Shown one piece after another: positions 1-7,979 of a DNA stretch of 64,000 bases (position 1 is its first letter; each line of letters starts with the position of its first letter). A model generated the notes under the pieces. That model ran no database searches, was not told where the DNA came from, and saw only the letters and a program-made list of their open reading frames with translations. Both the position numbers and the translations under genes were made by a program. The DNA lies in the NCBI RefSeq assembly GCF_022179085.1, contig NZ_BPQE01000006.1, forward strand, positions 1 through 64,000. Direction: 5' to 3'. This DNA comes from Methylobacterium aerolatum (GTDB lineage Bacteria; Pseudomonadota; Alphaproteobacteria; Rhizobiales; Beijerinckiaceae).

Positions 1-45
1 AAAGCCGCCCTGTTCCTCGTCTCCGACGAGGAACAGGGCGGCTTT
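1..45. repeat. Perfect 21-bp inverted repeat at window edge
   Basis: Positions 1-21 and 25-45 are exact reverse complements around a 3-base centre (22-24). Because of this, both strands encode nearly the same peptide (KAALFLV followed by S or G, then DE). That peptide is the expected SDR sequence just before the conserved C-terminal segment. A perfect palindrome interrupting a conserved coding region at the very edge looks like a fold-back end or an inversion junction, not an evolved hairpin. Confidence 0.85.
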
Positions 46-747
46 CGCGATGTCCCAGGCGGTGCCCATCTTGCCCGTGGGGCAGGCGGCGTCGCGCGCC
101 CGGACCATCTCGTCGGCGTCGGCGTACTGCTCGGAGATCTGCTGGTGGATCAGGGGGGTGTTCATCAGCCCCGGCATGATCGCGTTCACGCGGATGCCCT
201 CCTTCGCGTATTGGAGGGCGAGCCCCATGGTGAAGCTGTTCACGGCCGCCTTCGCCGCGTGGTAGGCGGGATAGGGGTAGCCCATGAACCGGACCGCCGC
301 GATCGAGGACAGGTTCACGATCGCCCCCGAGCGGCGGGACAGCATGTGCGGCAGCACGTGCTTGCAGGTGAGGAAACAGCCTTTGACGTTGAGGTCGAAG
401 GTCCGGTTCCAGCCCTCCTCGTCCATCTCGATGGGCCCGCCCATCGTCGCGTAGCCCACATTATTGTGCAGGATGTCGATGCGGCCGTGCTCGGCGATTA
501 CCTGCTCCACCAAGGCCTCGATGTCGCCGGAGCGGGTGACGTCGCAGGCCGCGGCCTCAGCCCGATTGCCCTCGCCGCCGATGATCGTCGCCGTCTCGCG
601 CGCCGCCGCCTCGTTCACGTCGACGCAGACGACGGTGGCGCCCTCGCGGGCGAACAGGGTCGCTGCGGCCTTGCCGTTCCCCCAGCCCGGCCCGACCGAA
701 CCGGCGCCGAAGACGATGGCGATCTTGTTCTGGAGGCGCTGGCCCAT
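1..747 (-). CDS. SDR family oxidoreductase, 3' end missing
   Basis: Short-chain dehydrogenase/reductase, an NAD(P)-dependent alcohol or keto reductase of the Rossmann fold. The protein starts MGQRLQNKIAIVFGAG with a glycine-rich cofactor loop near residues 14-22. NNVG (the NNAG equivalent) follows near residue 90, then a catalytic Ser in NLSSIAA and YHAAK (Tyr-x-x-x-Lys) near residue 160. The ATG at 745-747 is preceded by a GGTGGGGA ribosome-binding site. The frame stays open to position 1, so about 10-20 C-terminal residues are missing and the last 15 codons lie in the terminal palindrome. It is divergent from the LysR gene at 957, which probably regulates it. The substrate is unknown. Confidence 0.88.
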   Translation of the reverse strand, partial: MGQRLQNKIAIVFGAGSVGPGWGNGKAAATLFAREGATVVCVDVNEAAARETATIIGGEGNRAEAAACDVTRSGDIEALVEQVIAEHGRIDILHNNVGYATMGGPIEMDEEGWNRTFDLNVKGCFLTCKHVLPHMLSRRSGAIVNLSSIAAVRFMGYPYPAYHAAKAAVNSFTMGLALQYAKEGIRVNAIMPGLMNTPLIHQQISEQYADADEMVRARDAACPTGKMGTAWDIAKAALFLVGDEEQGGF

Positions 748-814
748 GTCCCCACCCTGCGTGTCCCGCGCCCCGGTATTCCGGGCGGCGCAGTCGTCGG
801 AGCGATCCGCGATA

Positions 815-826
815 GCATTATTATGC
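815..826. promoter_or_regulatory. Candidate LysR operator
   Basis: The dyad GCAT-N4-ATGC lies in an A/T-rich patch between the divergent SDR and LysR starts. LysR regulators usually bind such T-N11-A type dyads between themselves and a divergent target. The assignment rests on position and symmetry only. Confidence 0.3.
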
Positions 827-956
827 AGACACTATGCGCGGATTGTCGGGACTGGAACTTGAGTTCGACGCAGGGAACCGTGAAGAAAACTCACAGGGAC
901 GCCGCGGAGCCCCGCAGTGGCCCGTCGCCGGGGACAGTCCTGCGAGGGGAAGCGCC

Positions 957-1853
957 GTGTCTCATCCGCGACTGCCGCTGAACGCCTTGCGCGCCTTCGA
1001 GGCGACGGCCCGCCTCGGCAGCATGAGCGCGGCGGCGACCGAGCTCGGCGTGACCCACGGGGCGATCAGCCGGCATGTGCGCGGGCTGGAGGCTCAGTTC
1101 GGCCTGCCCCTTCTGGAGCGCGGTCCCCGCGCGGTCGCGCCGACCCGCGAAGGGGCGCGGCTGGCCGACGAGCTTGGGGAGGCCTTCGCGCGGATGCATC
1201 TGGCCGTCTCGCAGTTGCAGCCCGGCCCCCTCACCCTGTCCTGTTCGGCCACGGTGATGATGCGTTGGCTGATCCCCCGGCTCGAAGGGTTCAAGCGAGC
1301 GAACCCGGCTATCGATCTGCGGCTCAACATCAGCTACGGCAACGTCGACTTCATTCGCGACGAGATCAGCGTCGCGATCCGCAACAGCATGTACCACCCG
1401 CCGCCGAACGCGGTGGCCGAGACCGTGATCCGGGAAGAGATCGGACCGGTCTGCCACCCGGACTATGCGGCCCGCCACGGGATCGCGACGATCGACGATC
1501 TCGCCAGGGCACGGATCCTCGGCTGCGCGACGCGCCTGGGGGGCTGGTCCGAGTGGACGGATGCGGTCGGGCGGCGGACCTTAGGGATCACGCCGCACGA
1601 GGTCTTCGGCCATTTCTACCTCGTGATCCAGGCGGCCGCCTGCGGCCTGGGCTTCGCCCTGGCCCCGCGCCTGCTCGTGGCCGACGAGATTCGGGCCGGC
1701 CATCTGGTGGCTCCCCTCGGCTTCGCGATGGGACCGCACAGTCTCCAACTGTGGATCGCGGACCACCTGCGGACCCGGGCCGATCTGCGCAGCGTTGTCG
1801 CGTGGCTGCGCAGCGAGCTGAGTGGCGGCCAACCCGGTTCGACCGTTCAATAG
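957..1853 (+). CDS. LysR-family regulator (GcvA-like)
   Basis: Transcriptional regulator of 298 aa, the usual LTTR length. The winged helix-turn-helix is at the N-terminus (LPLNALRAFEATARLGSMSA, then TELGVTHGAISRHVRGLE). A periplasmic-binding-protein-like effector domain fills the rest. The form of the recognition helix and the LNALRAFE start resemble the GcvA/AmpR subgroup. The GTG at 957 is chosen because GAGGGGAA precedes it at good spacing and the protein then begins at the HTH; an upstream in-frame ATG at 834 would add 41 residues without LysR character. It diverges from the truncated SDR gene, the most likely target. Confidence 0.88.
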   Translation: MSHPRLPLNALRAFEATARLGSMSAAATELGVTHGAISRHVRGLEAQFGLPLLERGPRAVAPTREGARLADELGEAFARMHLAVSQLQPGPLTLSCSATVMMRWLIPRLEGFKRANPAIDLRLNISYGNVDFIRDEISVAIRNSMYHPPPNAVAETVIREEIGPVCHPDYAARHGIATIDDLARARILGCATRLGGWSEWTDAVGRRTLGITPHEVFGHFYLVIQAAACGLGFALAPRLLVADEIRAGHLVAPLGFAMGPHSLQLWIADHLRTRADLRSVVAWLRSELSGGQPGSTVQ

Positions 1854-1999
1854 CAGCCCGTTTCCGGCCGGGCGTTGCCACGCGCTCCAAGGATTGCACG
1901 GAGCATACGCGATAGAGCTTCGTCCACACCCGTGACATTGCGAGGTCGACACCGCGGCAGCGGGTCTTGCGTCCCCGCTTTCCTGTATGAGAACACGAC

Positions 2000-2953
2000 A
2001 TGCATCGTCACAAAGCAGGCGGGTATACTCCGACGTTGAAGCAAATTCGCTTCTTCGTCGCCGCCGTCGACTGGGGCAGCCTGTCCCGTGCGGCCTCTCA
2101 CCTGAATGTCGCCCAGCCCGCCCTCAGTCAGCAGATCGCCCAACTCGAAGGCGGGCTGGGTGGCGAACTGCTCAGCAGAACCACGCGAGGCGTTCATCCG
2201 ACCGAAGCCGGCGATCGCTTCTACCGTCACGCCCGCGCCATCCTTCGGCAAGTGGAAAGCGCCGTTGCCGACATCACCGGCCCCACTCACATCATCGGCC
2301 GTGTCGCGATCGGATTGCCGACGAGCGTCGCCACGGTCCTGTCGTTTCCGCTTTTGAGTTCCATCTTGAATGAATACCCGGGAATTCGACCGGAGTTATT
2401 TGAGAGTTTATCTGGATATCTGCATGAGCTTGTCGTTCGTCACCGGCTGGAGCTGGCGATACTCTACAAAGACAAATCCAGCCAGGGGCTGATCGCACGC
2501 CCCGTCCTCAACGAAGATCTCTATCTGGTGGCGAAGAGGGGATCGTTGTCGGGCACCACGATCCGGATGGAGGACGTCTCGACCATTCCGCTGGTGCTCC
2601 CGAGTCCGACCCATACACTCCGAACGATGGTCGAGGCCGCGTTCGCGCAGGAGGGCCGTGCCCTCACCGTGATAGCGGATGTCGATAGCCTGCCCACGAT
2701 GCGGAAGGTCGCCGCGTCCGGCCTGGCAGCCACCATCCTGCCCATCTCGTCCTTGTCGGGGTTCGACGACGCGCAGCGGCCGGACGCGGCCCGCATCGTG
2801 GAACCGGCGATCTCCCGCACGCTCGCCCTGTGCTCGGCGGCCAACCAACCCTTCGTCGGGCCGACGTCCCTCGTCGCCGATCTCACGATTTCCGAGATGC
2901 GCCGGCTGGTGCAGAGCGGTGCCTGGGGAGGGGCGGCGCTCATCGACCCATAA
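2000..2953 (+). CDS. LysR-family regulator (Nac/Cbl-like)
   Basis: LTTR of 317 aa. The HTH occupies about residues 12-70 (LKQIRFFVAAVDWGSLSRAA, LNVAQPALSQQIAQLEGGLG, LLSRTTRGVHPTEAG), followed by a substrate-binding domain. The wording of the first 70 residues resembles regulators annotated as nitrogen-assimilation control type. It lies upstream of the CoA-transferase operon on the same strand with a 320-bp gap, so it may control that operon, but no operator was identified. The ATG at 2000 has only a weak ribosome-binding site (GAGAAC). Confidence 0.85.
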   Translation: MHRHKAGGYTPTLKQIRFFVAAVDWGSLSRAASHLNVAQPALSQQIAQLEGGLGGELLSRTTRGVHPTEAGDRFYRHARAILRQVESAVADITGPTHIIGRVAIGLPTSVATVLSFPLLSSILNEYPGIRPELFESLSGYLHELVVRHRLELAILYKDKSSQGLIARPVLNEDLYLVAKRGSLSGTTIRMEDVSTIPLVLPSPTHTLRTMVEAAFAQEGRALTVIADVDSLPTMRKVAASGLAATILPISSLSGFDDAQRPDAARIVEPAISRTLALCSAANQPFVGPTSLVADLTISEMRRLVQSGAWGGAALIDP

Positions 2954-3063
2954 GAATTCTCGATAGCGGCCTCGTGAAATCCTTCTCGTTCTCGTGAGCT
3001 GACTCGGCCAGGATGGTCCAAAGCGGTTTCGGTTCGATCCGGTTCGCCTGTTCGACCGTCTTT

Positions 3064-3142
3064 GCGAGCGAAGCGAAGCCTTCCAGGGATCCGCCACGTT
3101 CGGGGATGTCCCGCAGCCCTGGATTGCTTCGCTGACACTCGC
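3064..3142. repeat. Palindromic GCGAGCGAAGCGAAG-type repeat
   Basis: The arm at 3064-3088 (GCGAGCGAAGCGAAG through CCAGGG) is imperfectly complementary to the arm at 3117-3142 (CCCTGGATTGCTTCGC through ACTCGC). Units of this kind are dispersed in intergenic regions of many bacteria. It fills much of the 320-bp gap between the LysR and CoA-transferase genes. The rest of that gap (2954-3063 and 3143-3273) shows no gene. Confidence 0.55.
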
Positions 3143-3273
3143 GAAAGTCGGGGCCGGCCTATGATCCGGGTTTCTCCGAAAACGCTCCAGCCGACGAACA
3201 AGACTTTCCGGGAGGGGGGAATGGCTCACGCGTTACGTCCGCGGATCGGCGCCGGAGCTGCGGGGCGCTTTTC

Positions 3274-4449
3274 ATGAGCACGACGTCTTCGATGGAGGCG
3301 GTCGGTCCGCTCGCCGGGATCCGCGTCCTCGATCTCTCCCGCCTCGTCGCCGGAAACATGCTCAGCCTCCAGCTGGCCGATTTCGGTGCCGAGGTCATCA
3401 AGCTGGAGCCGGACCGGGGCGATCCCCTCCGCCACTGGCAGGAGAGCGGGATCCCCGCCTGGTGGAAGGTCTACAGCCGCAACAAGCGCTCGATCCGGCT
3501 CGATCTGAAGAGCGCCGAGGGCAAGGCGACCTTGCGGCGGCTGGTGCCGACGGCCCAGGTCCTCATCGAAGGCTTCCGGCCCGGCGTGATGGAGGCGGCG
3601 GGCTTCGCGCCCGACGTGTTGCTCGGCCTTAACCCCAAGCTCGTCATGGTGCGCATCAGCGGCTTCGGGCAGACGGGCCCCTATGCTCAGCGCCCGGGCT
3701 TCGGCTCGCTGATCGAGGCCATGAGCGGCTTCGCTGCAAAGAACGGCTTCGCCGACAAGCCGCCGGCCCTGCCGAACCTCGCCCTCGCCGACATGGTGGC
3801 GGGCCTGTCGGGCGCCTTCGCCACGCTGGCGGCGCTGCGGGTCGCGGAGCGGCCGGAGGGCCTCGGTCAGGTCGTCGACCTGTCGCTGCTCGAGCCGCTG
3901 CACGCCACGCTGGGCCCTGACGCCGCCATTCATCGGCTGACGGGCCGCTCGCCGTCCCGCATCGGCAACCGCGTGAGCATCACGGCGCCCCGCAACGTCT
4001 ACCGGACCCGCGACGGCGAGTGGGTCGCGTTGTCGGCCTCGACCCAGGACATGGCGGCACGCCTGTTCGACGCCATCGGCCGGGGCGACATGATCCACGA
4101 TCCCCGCTTCGCCACGAACTCCGCCCGCCTCGACAACGTCGACGAGGTGGACGCGATCGTGGGCGGCTTCATCGCCGAGCGCGATCTCGCCGAGAACCTG
4201 GCGTATTTCGAGAGAGCGGAGGTGACGGTCGGTCCGGTCTACGATCCGGCGGGCTTCGCCCTCGATCCGCACGTGCGCGGGCGTGGCGTGCTCGTGGAGG
4301 TCGAGGATCCGGACCACGGTGCGATCCCGATGCACGCCCCGTTCCCGCGCCTGTCGCGCACGCCCGGACGGATCCGGCGCCCCGCGCCGACGCTGGGACA
4401 GGACGAGGCGGAGATCGACGCCGAATGCGCGCGGGAGAGCGTGCCGTGA
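3274..4449 (+). CDS. CaiB/BaiF family III CoA-transferase
   Basis: Family III acyl-CoA transferase of 391 aa, which moves CoA between carboxylic acids through an aspartyl-CoA intermediate. It starts in typical form (GPLAGIRVLDLSRLVAGNM) and contains GDPLRHW, YSRNKRSIRLDLKS and the catalytic aspartate in NLALADMVAGLSG (Asp173). The length is normal. Its stop overlaps the next gene, so it begins a coupled three-gene operon with a CitE-like lyase and an alcohol dehydrogenase. In such operons the transferase usually activates a short organic acid to its CoA ester; the acid here is unknown. Confidence 0.9.
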   Translation: MSTTSSMEAVGPLAGIRVLDLSRLVAGNMLSLQLADFGAEVIKLEPDRGDPLRHWQESGIPAWWKVYSRNKRSIRLDLKSAEGKATLRRLVPTAQVLIEGFRPGVMEAAGFAPDVLLGLNPKLVMVRISGFGQTGPYAQRPGFGSLIEAMSGFAAKNGFADKPPALPNLALADMVAGLSGAFATLAALRVAERPEGLGQVVDLSLLEPLHATLGPDAAIHRLTGRSPSRIGNRVSITAPRNVYRTRDGEWVALSASTQDMAARLFDAIGRGDMIHDPRFATNSARLDNVDEVDAIVGGFIAERDLAENLAYFERAEVTVGPVYDPAGFALDPHVRGRGVLVEVEDPDHGAIPMHAPFPRLSRTPGRIRRPAPTLGQDEAEIDAECARESVP

Positions 4450-5327
4450 GGATGCGCACCCTTCTCTTCGCACCGGCCGATGCCCCTCGAAAGGTCGAGA
4501 AGGCGATTCTGTCCGGCGCCGACGGCGTCATCCTCGACCTTGAGGACAGCGTTGCGCCCGCGGGCAAGGCGGCCGCGCGCGAGGCGGCCACGGCGACCCT
4601 GCGCCTTCATCCCGATCGACTCGTGGTTCGGATCAACCCGCGGGGCACCCCGTGGTACCTCGACGACCTCGCGGCCATCGTCCCCGCGCGGCCGGCCGCG
4701 ATCCTGCTGCCGAAATGCTCCGGGCCGGCGGACCTGCTGGCATTGTCGGAACAGATCGACGTTCTCGAAGCCGTCGGCGGGGTTCCGGCCGGTCGCGTTG
4801 CCGTGCTCCTGCTCGCCACCGAGACCGCCGCGTCCCTCGGCAGCATGGCCTATGCGGGCGTATCCCCGCGCCTGCGCGCCCTGTGCTTCGGCGCGGAGGA
4901 CCTGTCGGCCGATTTCGGCATCGAGCCGCGCCGAGAGGGGACGTTCGCGACCCCGCTCGCGGCGGCGCGCACCCGGGTGCTGATCGCGGCGACCGCCGCC
5001 GGGGTGGCCGCGCTCGACACGCCGTTTCCCGATCCCCGCGATCCGGCGGGCCTCGCGGCCGAGGCGGCGGCCAGCGCCGCGGATGGCTTTTCGGGCAAGC
5101 TCTGCATCCATCCCGCTCAGCTCGATGCGGTGCGCGCCGCCTTCACGCCGTCGCCCGAGCGCATCGACTGGGCGAGGACGGTGGTCCGGCTCCTGGAGGG
5201 GAACGGCGCCGGGGTCGCGACCCTCGACGGCAAGATGATCGACATCGCGCACCTGAAGCTCGCGCACCGGGTGCTCGCCAGGGCCACCGATATGGCACAC
5301 CCGACCGGTCGAGGAGTCGACCCATGA
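4446..5327 (+). CDS. HpcH/HpaI aldolase / CitE-like CoA lyase
   Basis: About 293 aa with the TIM-barrel CitE signature: RTLLFAPADAPRKVEKA, VILDLEDSVAP, RINPRGTPWYLDDL, a LLLPKC segment, ETAASL and CFGAEDLSADFG. Family members cleave or form C-C bonds in malyl-, citramalyl- or related acyl-CoAs using Mg2+. The GTG at 4446 overlaps the preceding TGA and sits 6 bases after GGGAGAG; ATG at 4452 is the alternative. Its 3' end overlaps the dehydrogenase start (ATGA). With the CoA-transferase it suggests activate-then-cleave breakdown of a hydroxy acid. The expected hydratase is absent here. Confidence 0.88.
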   Translation: MRMRTLLFAPADAPRKVEKAILSGADGVILDLEDSVAPAGKAAAREAATATLRLHPDRLVVRINPRGTPWYLDDLAAIVPARPAAILLPKCSGPADLLALSEQIDVLEAVGGVPAGRVAVLLLATETAASLGSMAYAGVSPRLRALCFGAEDLSADFGIEPRREGTFATPLAAARTRVLIAATAAGVAALDTPFPDPRDPAGLAAEAAASAADGFSGKLCIHPAQLDAVRAAFTPSPERIDWARTVVRLLEGNGAGVATLDGKMIDIAHLKLAHRVLARATDMAHPTGRGVDP

Positions 5328-6433
5328 TGCGTCTTCCCAGCAGCAGCCGCGCCGCCGTGGTGCGCGCGTTCAAGGCTCCGGTCTGCATCGAGGAGGTGCC
5401 GATCCCGAAGGAGCTGGAGCCCGGCACCATCCTGACCCGGATCGAGACGTGCTCGATCTGCGGCACCGATGTTCACCTGTGGCAGGGCTCGCTCGCGCTC
5501 AAGGTCGATCTGCCCGTCATCATCGGGCATGAAATGGTCGGGCGTATCGTCGCCATGGGGTCCGGGACGGATCGCGACTCCGTCGGCCAATCGCTGCGCG
5601 TCGGCGACCGCATCACCTGGACCCATACGGCCTGCGGGCGATGCTACTTCTGCACGGTCGCGCGGGAGCCGACCCTCTGCCAGTACAGCCGCAAGTACAT
5701 GTACGAGCGGATGGACGTCGCACCCTATCTCCTCGGCGGGTTCTCCGAATACGGCTACGTGCTGCCGGATTCCGGGCGGGTGAAAGTGCCCGACTCCGTG
5801 CCGAACGAACTGGCCAGCATGGCAAGCTGTGCCTTCCGTTCGGTGATGAATGCCTTCGACGTGCTCGGGCGCATCGATCCGACCGACACCGTGGTGGTGC
5901 AGGGAGCGGGGCCCCTCGGGCTGCTGGCCACCGCCGTCGCCAAAATCTCGGGCGCGCGCCGGGTCGTCACCCTCGGCGCCCCCGATCCACGGCTCGCCCT
6001 CGCCCGGGAGTTCGGCGCCGACGAGGTGCTCTCGATCGAACGGACGACGCACGAGGAACGCCTCGATCACGTCCGCGCCCTCACGGACGGGCGCGGCGCG
6101 GACGTGGTGATGGAGTTCACCGGGCATCCGGGCGCCTTCGGCGAGGGGCTCGATCTCGCCCGTCGGGGCGCGAGCTACGTCGTCGTCGGACAGCTCGGCC
6201 AGGGCACGACGACGATCAAGCCCTCGACCCTCGTCAGCAAGAATCTCCGTGTGCTCGGATCGTTCTCCGGCCAGGCCAAGGCGTATTGGAAGGCCCTCGA
6301 ATTCGTCGCGAAGCATCAGCACGAGGTGCCTTTCGCGCGCATGGTCTCCAATCGCTACAAGCTCGAGGATGTCGATACGGCACTGAACCGGATGAAGAAC
6401 TTCGAAGAGATCAAGCCGATCATCGAATTCTAG
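5324..6433 (+). CDS. Zinc-dependent alcohol dehydrogenase (MDR)
   Basis: Medium-chain dehydrogenase/reductase of 369 aa. Catalytic zinc ligands are visible in CSICGTDVHLW and GHEMVG. The structural zinc loop is CGRCYFCTVAREPTLC, and the Rossmann motif is VQGAGPLGLLATA. The ATG overlaps the lyase stop (ATGA at 5324-5327), so translation is coupled. The protein ends FEEIKPIIEF, and its TAG stop (6431-6433) lies inside the first copy of the 108-bp repeat. It probably oxidises an alcohol or polyol intermediate of the same pathway; the substrate cannot be told. Confidence 0.9.
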   Translation: MMRLPSSSRAAVVRAFKAPVCIEEVPIPKELEPGTILTRIETCSICGTDVHLWQGSLALKVDLPVIIGHEMVGRIVAMGSGTDRDSVGQSLRVGDRITWTHTACGRCYFCTVAREPTLCQYSRKYMYERMDVAPYLLGGFSEYGYVLPDSGRVKVPDSVPNELASMASCAFRSVMNAFDVLGRIDPTDTVVVQGAGPLGLLATAVAKISGARRVVTLGAPDPRLALAREFGADEVLSIERTTHEERLDHVRALTDGRGADVVMEFTGHPGAFGEGLDLARRGASYVVVGQLGQGTTTIKPSTLVSKNLRVLGSFSGQAKAYWKALEFVAKHQHEVPFARMVSNRYKLEDVDTALNRMKNFEEIKPIIEF

Positions 6434-6537
6434 TGCTCCGACGCAGTCGCTCCGTTCACGCGCCCGAGCACCAGACCTTTCATTTGCATCGATTTTCCCA
6501 GACTCGGCTGACGCCTCCGTCTGGATCGATGCACGAG
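6430..6537 (+). repeat. Dispersed 108-bp repeat, copy 1 (most diverged)
   Basis: It begins with CTAGTGC at the alcohol dehydrogenase stop codon and ends with ATCGATGCACGAG. It shares the core (CATCGATTTT, CAGACTCGGCTGACGCCTCC, TGGATCGATGCA) with copies at 13293, 41685 and 60481. The right half can fold into a hairpin (GCATC ... GATGC enclosing CCAG/CTGG-type arms). The remaining gap to 6770 contains nothing recognisable except the dctP-like gene's ribosome-binding site. Confidence 0.75.
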
Positions 6538-6770
6538 GCTTTCATCGCCTGCGACTGCGGGCCCGGGAGGAGGGACGGCATGAGATTCCCCGGGCTCGGC
6601 CGGGAGAGCGGGCGGGCGGCGGTCCGTGACGATCTCGAGACCGGGGGCGTGTGCATGTCCACCGCGACGGAGGTGCCCGCCACCCCCTCCGTCCATCCGC
6701 TCACCAACGGTCAACAGAGCGCCGGAGAACGGCGCCGCGGCCACCCGAAGAAGCCTCTGGAGGAAACCCC

Positions 6771-7796
6771 ATGTCGCGTGCTCCCCTCTCGCGCCGCGCC
6801 CTCGTGGCCGGCACGGTCGGTGCCGGCCTGATCGGTGCCGTCTCTCCGCTGAAATACGCCCGCGCGGCGGAATTCGTCTTCAAGCTCGGCACCGACGTGC
6901 CCGTTACCCATCCGCTCAACGTTCACGCACAGAAGGCCGCGGATGCGATCAGGGAACAGACGAACGGGCGCGTCGAGCTTCGGATCTTCGCGAACAACCA
7001 GCTCGGCGGGCAGAGCGACATGCTCTCGCAGCTGCGCTCCGGGGCGCTCGAATGCTTCGCCCTCTCGGGTGTGAACGTGCTCTCCACGATCATCCCCACC
7101 GCGTCGATCTACGGCCTCGGCTTCGCCTTCTCGGATTATCCTGCGGTCTGGCGCGCCATGGACGGCGCATTGGGCAAGCATCTGCGCTCCCAGATCGAGG
7201 CCGGCGGTTTCGCCGTCCTGGAGAGGATTTGGGACAACGGCTTTCGTCAAGTCACCACCAGCGTACGGCCGATCACCGAGCCGAAAGACTTGCAGGGCCT
7301 GAAGATCCGCGTTCCCATCAGCGCCCTGTGGACGTCCCTGTTCCGGTCGCTCGGGGCCGCACCGGCCAGCCTGAATTTCTCGGAAGTCTATTCGGCGTTG
7401 CAGACGAAGGTGGTGGATGCGCAGGAAAACCCGCTCGTCACCATTAAGGCCGCGAAGATCTTCGAGGTACAAAAATACTGCTCGATGACGAACCACATGT
7501 GGGATGGATGGTGGTTCCTGATCAATCGCCGCGCCTGGGCGCGGATACCGGCGGATTTGCAGGAGATCTTCGCCAAGAACGTCAATGCGGCCTGCTTGAA
7601 CGAGCGCAAGGAGGTGGAGCGTCTGAATGCCGGGTTGCGCGAGGACCTGACGAGCCAGGGCCTGATCTTCAACGATGTCGATCCGGCGCCATTCAAGGAG
7701 GAGCTGCGCAAGAGCGGCTTCTATCAGGAGTGGCGCAAGAAGTTCGGCGACGAGGCGATGGGCCTGCTGGAGGCCGCGACCGGTAAGCTCGGCTGA
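6771..7796 (+). CDS. TRAP transporter substrate-binding protein, DctP family
   Basis: Periplasmic solute receptor of 341 aa. It has a Tat-like N-terminus (SRAPLSRRALVAG) leading to a cleavage site near ARA-AEFVF. The mature part is typical of DctP: FKLGTDVPVTHPLNVHAQKA, RVELRIFANNQLGG, a PTASIYGLGFAF segment and WDNGFRQVTT. The ATG follows a strong GGAGGAAA site. The DctQ and DctM membrane subunits do not follow; the next gene is on the other strand. It is therefore an orphan receptor, or its permease is elsewhere. The upstream catabolic operon suggests a carboxylate ligand. Confidence 0.9.
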   Translation: MSRAPLSRRALVAGTVGAGLIGAVSPLKYARAAEFVFKLGTDVPVTHPLNVHAQKAADAIREQTNGRVELRIFANNQLGGQSDMLSQLRSGALECFALSGVNVLSTIIPTASIYGLGFAFSDYPAVWRAMDGALGKHLRSQIEAGGFAVLERIWDNGFRQVTTSVRPITEPKDLQGLKIRVPISALWTSLFRSLGAAPASLNFSEVYSALQTKVVDAQENPLVTIKAAKIFEVQKYCSMTNHMWDGWWFLINRRAWARIPADLQEIFAKNVNAACLNERKEVERLNAGLREDLTSQGLIFNDVDPAPFKEELRKSGFYQEWRKKFGDEAMGLLEAATGKLG

Positions 7797-7979
7797 GTCC
7801 TGGGGGGTCTCGCGCGCGATCCTCAGGCCCGGCTCGCTCTGGCGAAGCGCACCGGCGAACGCCTCACCGGAGGCAAGGGGCGAACCGCCGGGCGTCGCCG
7901 CTCGGAGCAAGCTCCCTCTCCCCCGGCTGTGCCCGTCGGACTGGAGAGGTGGCCGGCCGGGCCGGCGGAGTGCCCGCTC

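Noticed and set aside
145-981. Plus-strand 278-codon frame
   Set aside because: It is the opposite strand of the SDR gene, whose motifs are clear.
3000-3060. GGTTCGATCC-like segment suggesting a tRNA T-arm
   Set aside because: No acceptor stem or anticodon arm can be built around it; no tRNA gene was found in the window.
3226-4473. Minus-strand 415-codon frame
   Set aside because: Antisense to the CoA-transferase; low-complexity Arg/Gly/Ala composition typical of GC-rich shadow frames.
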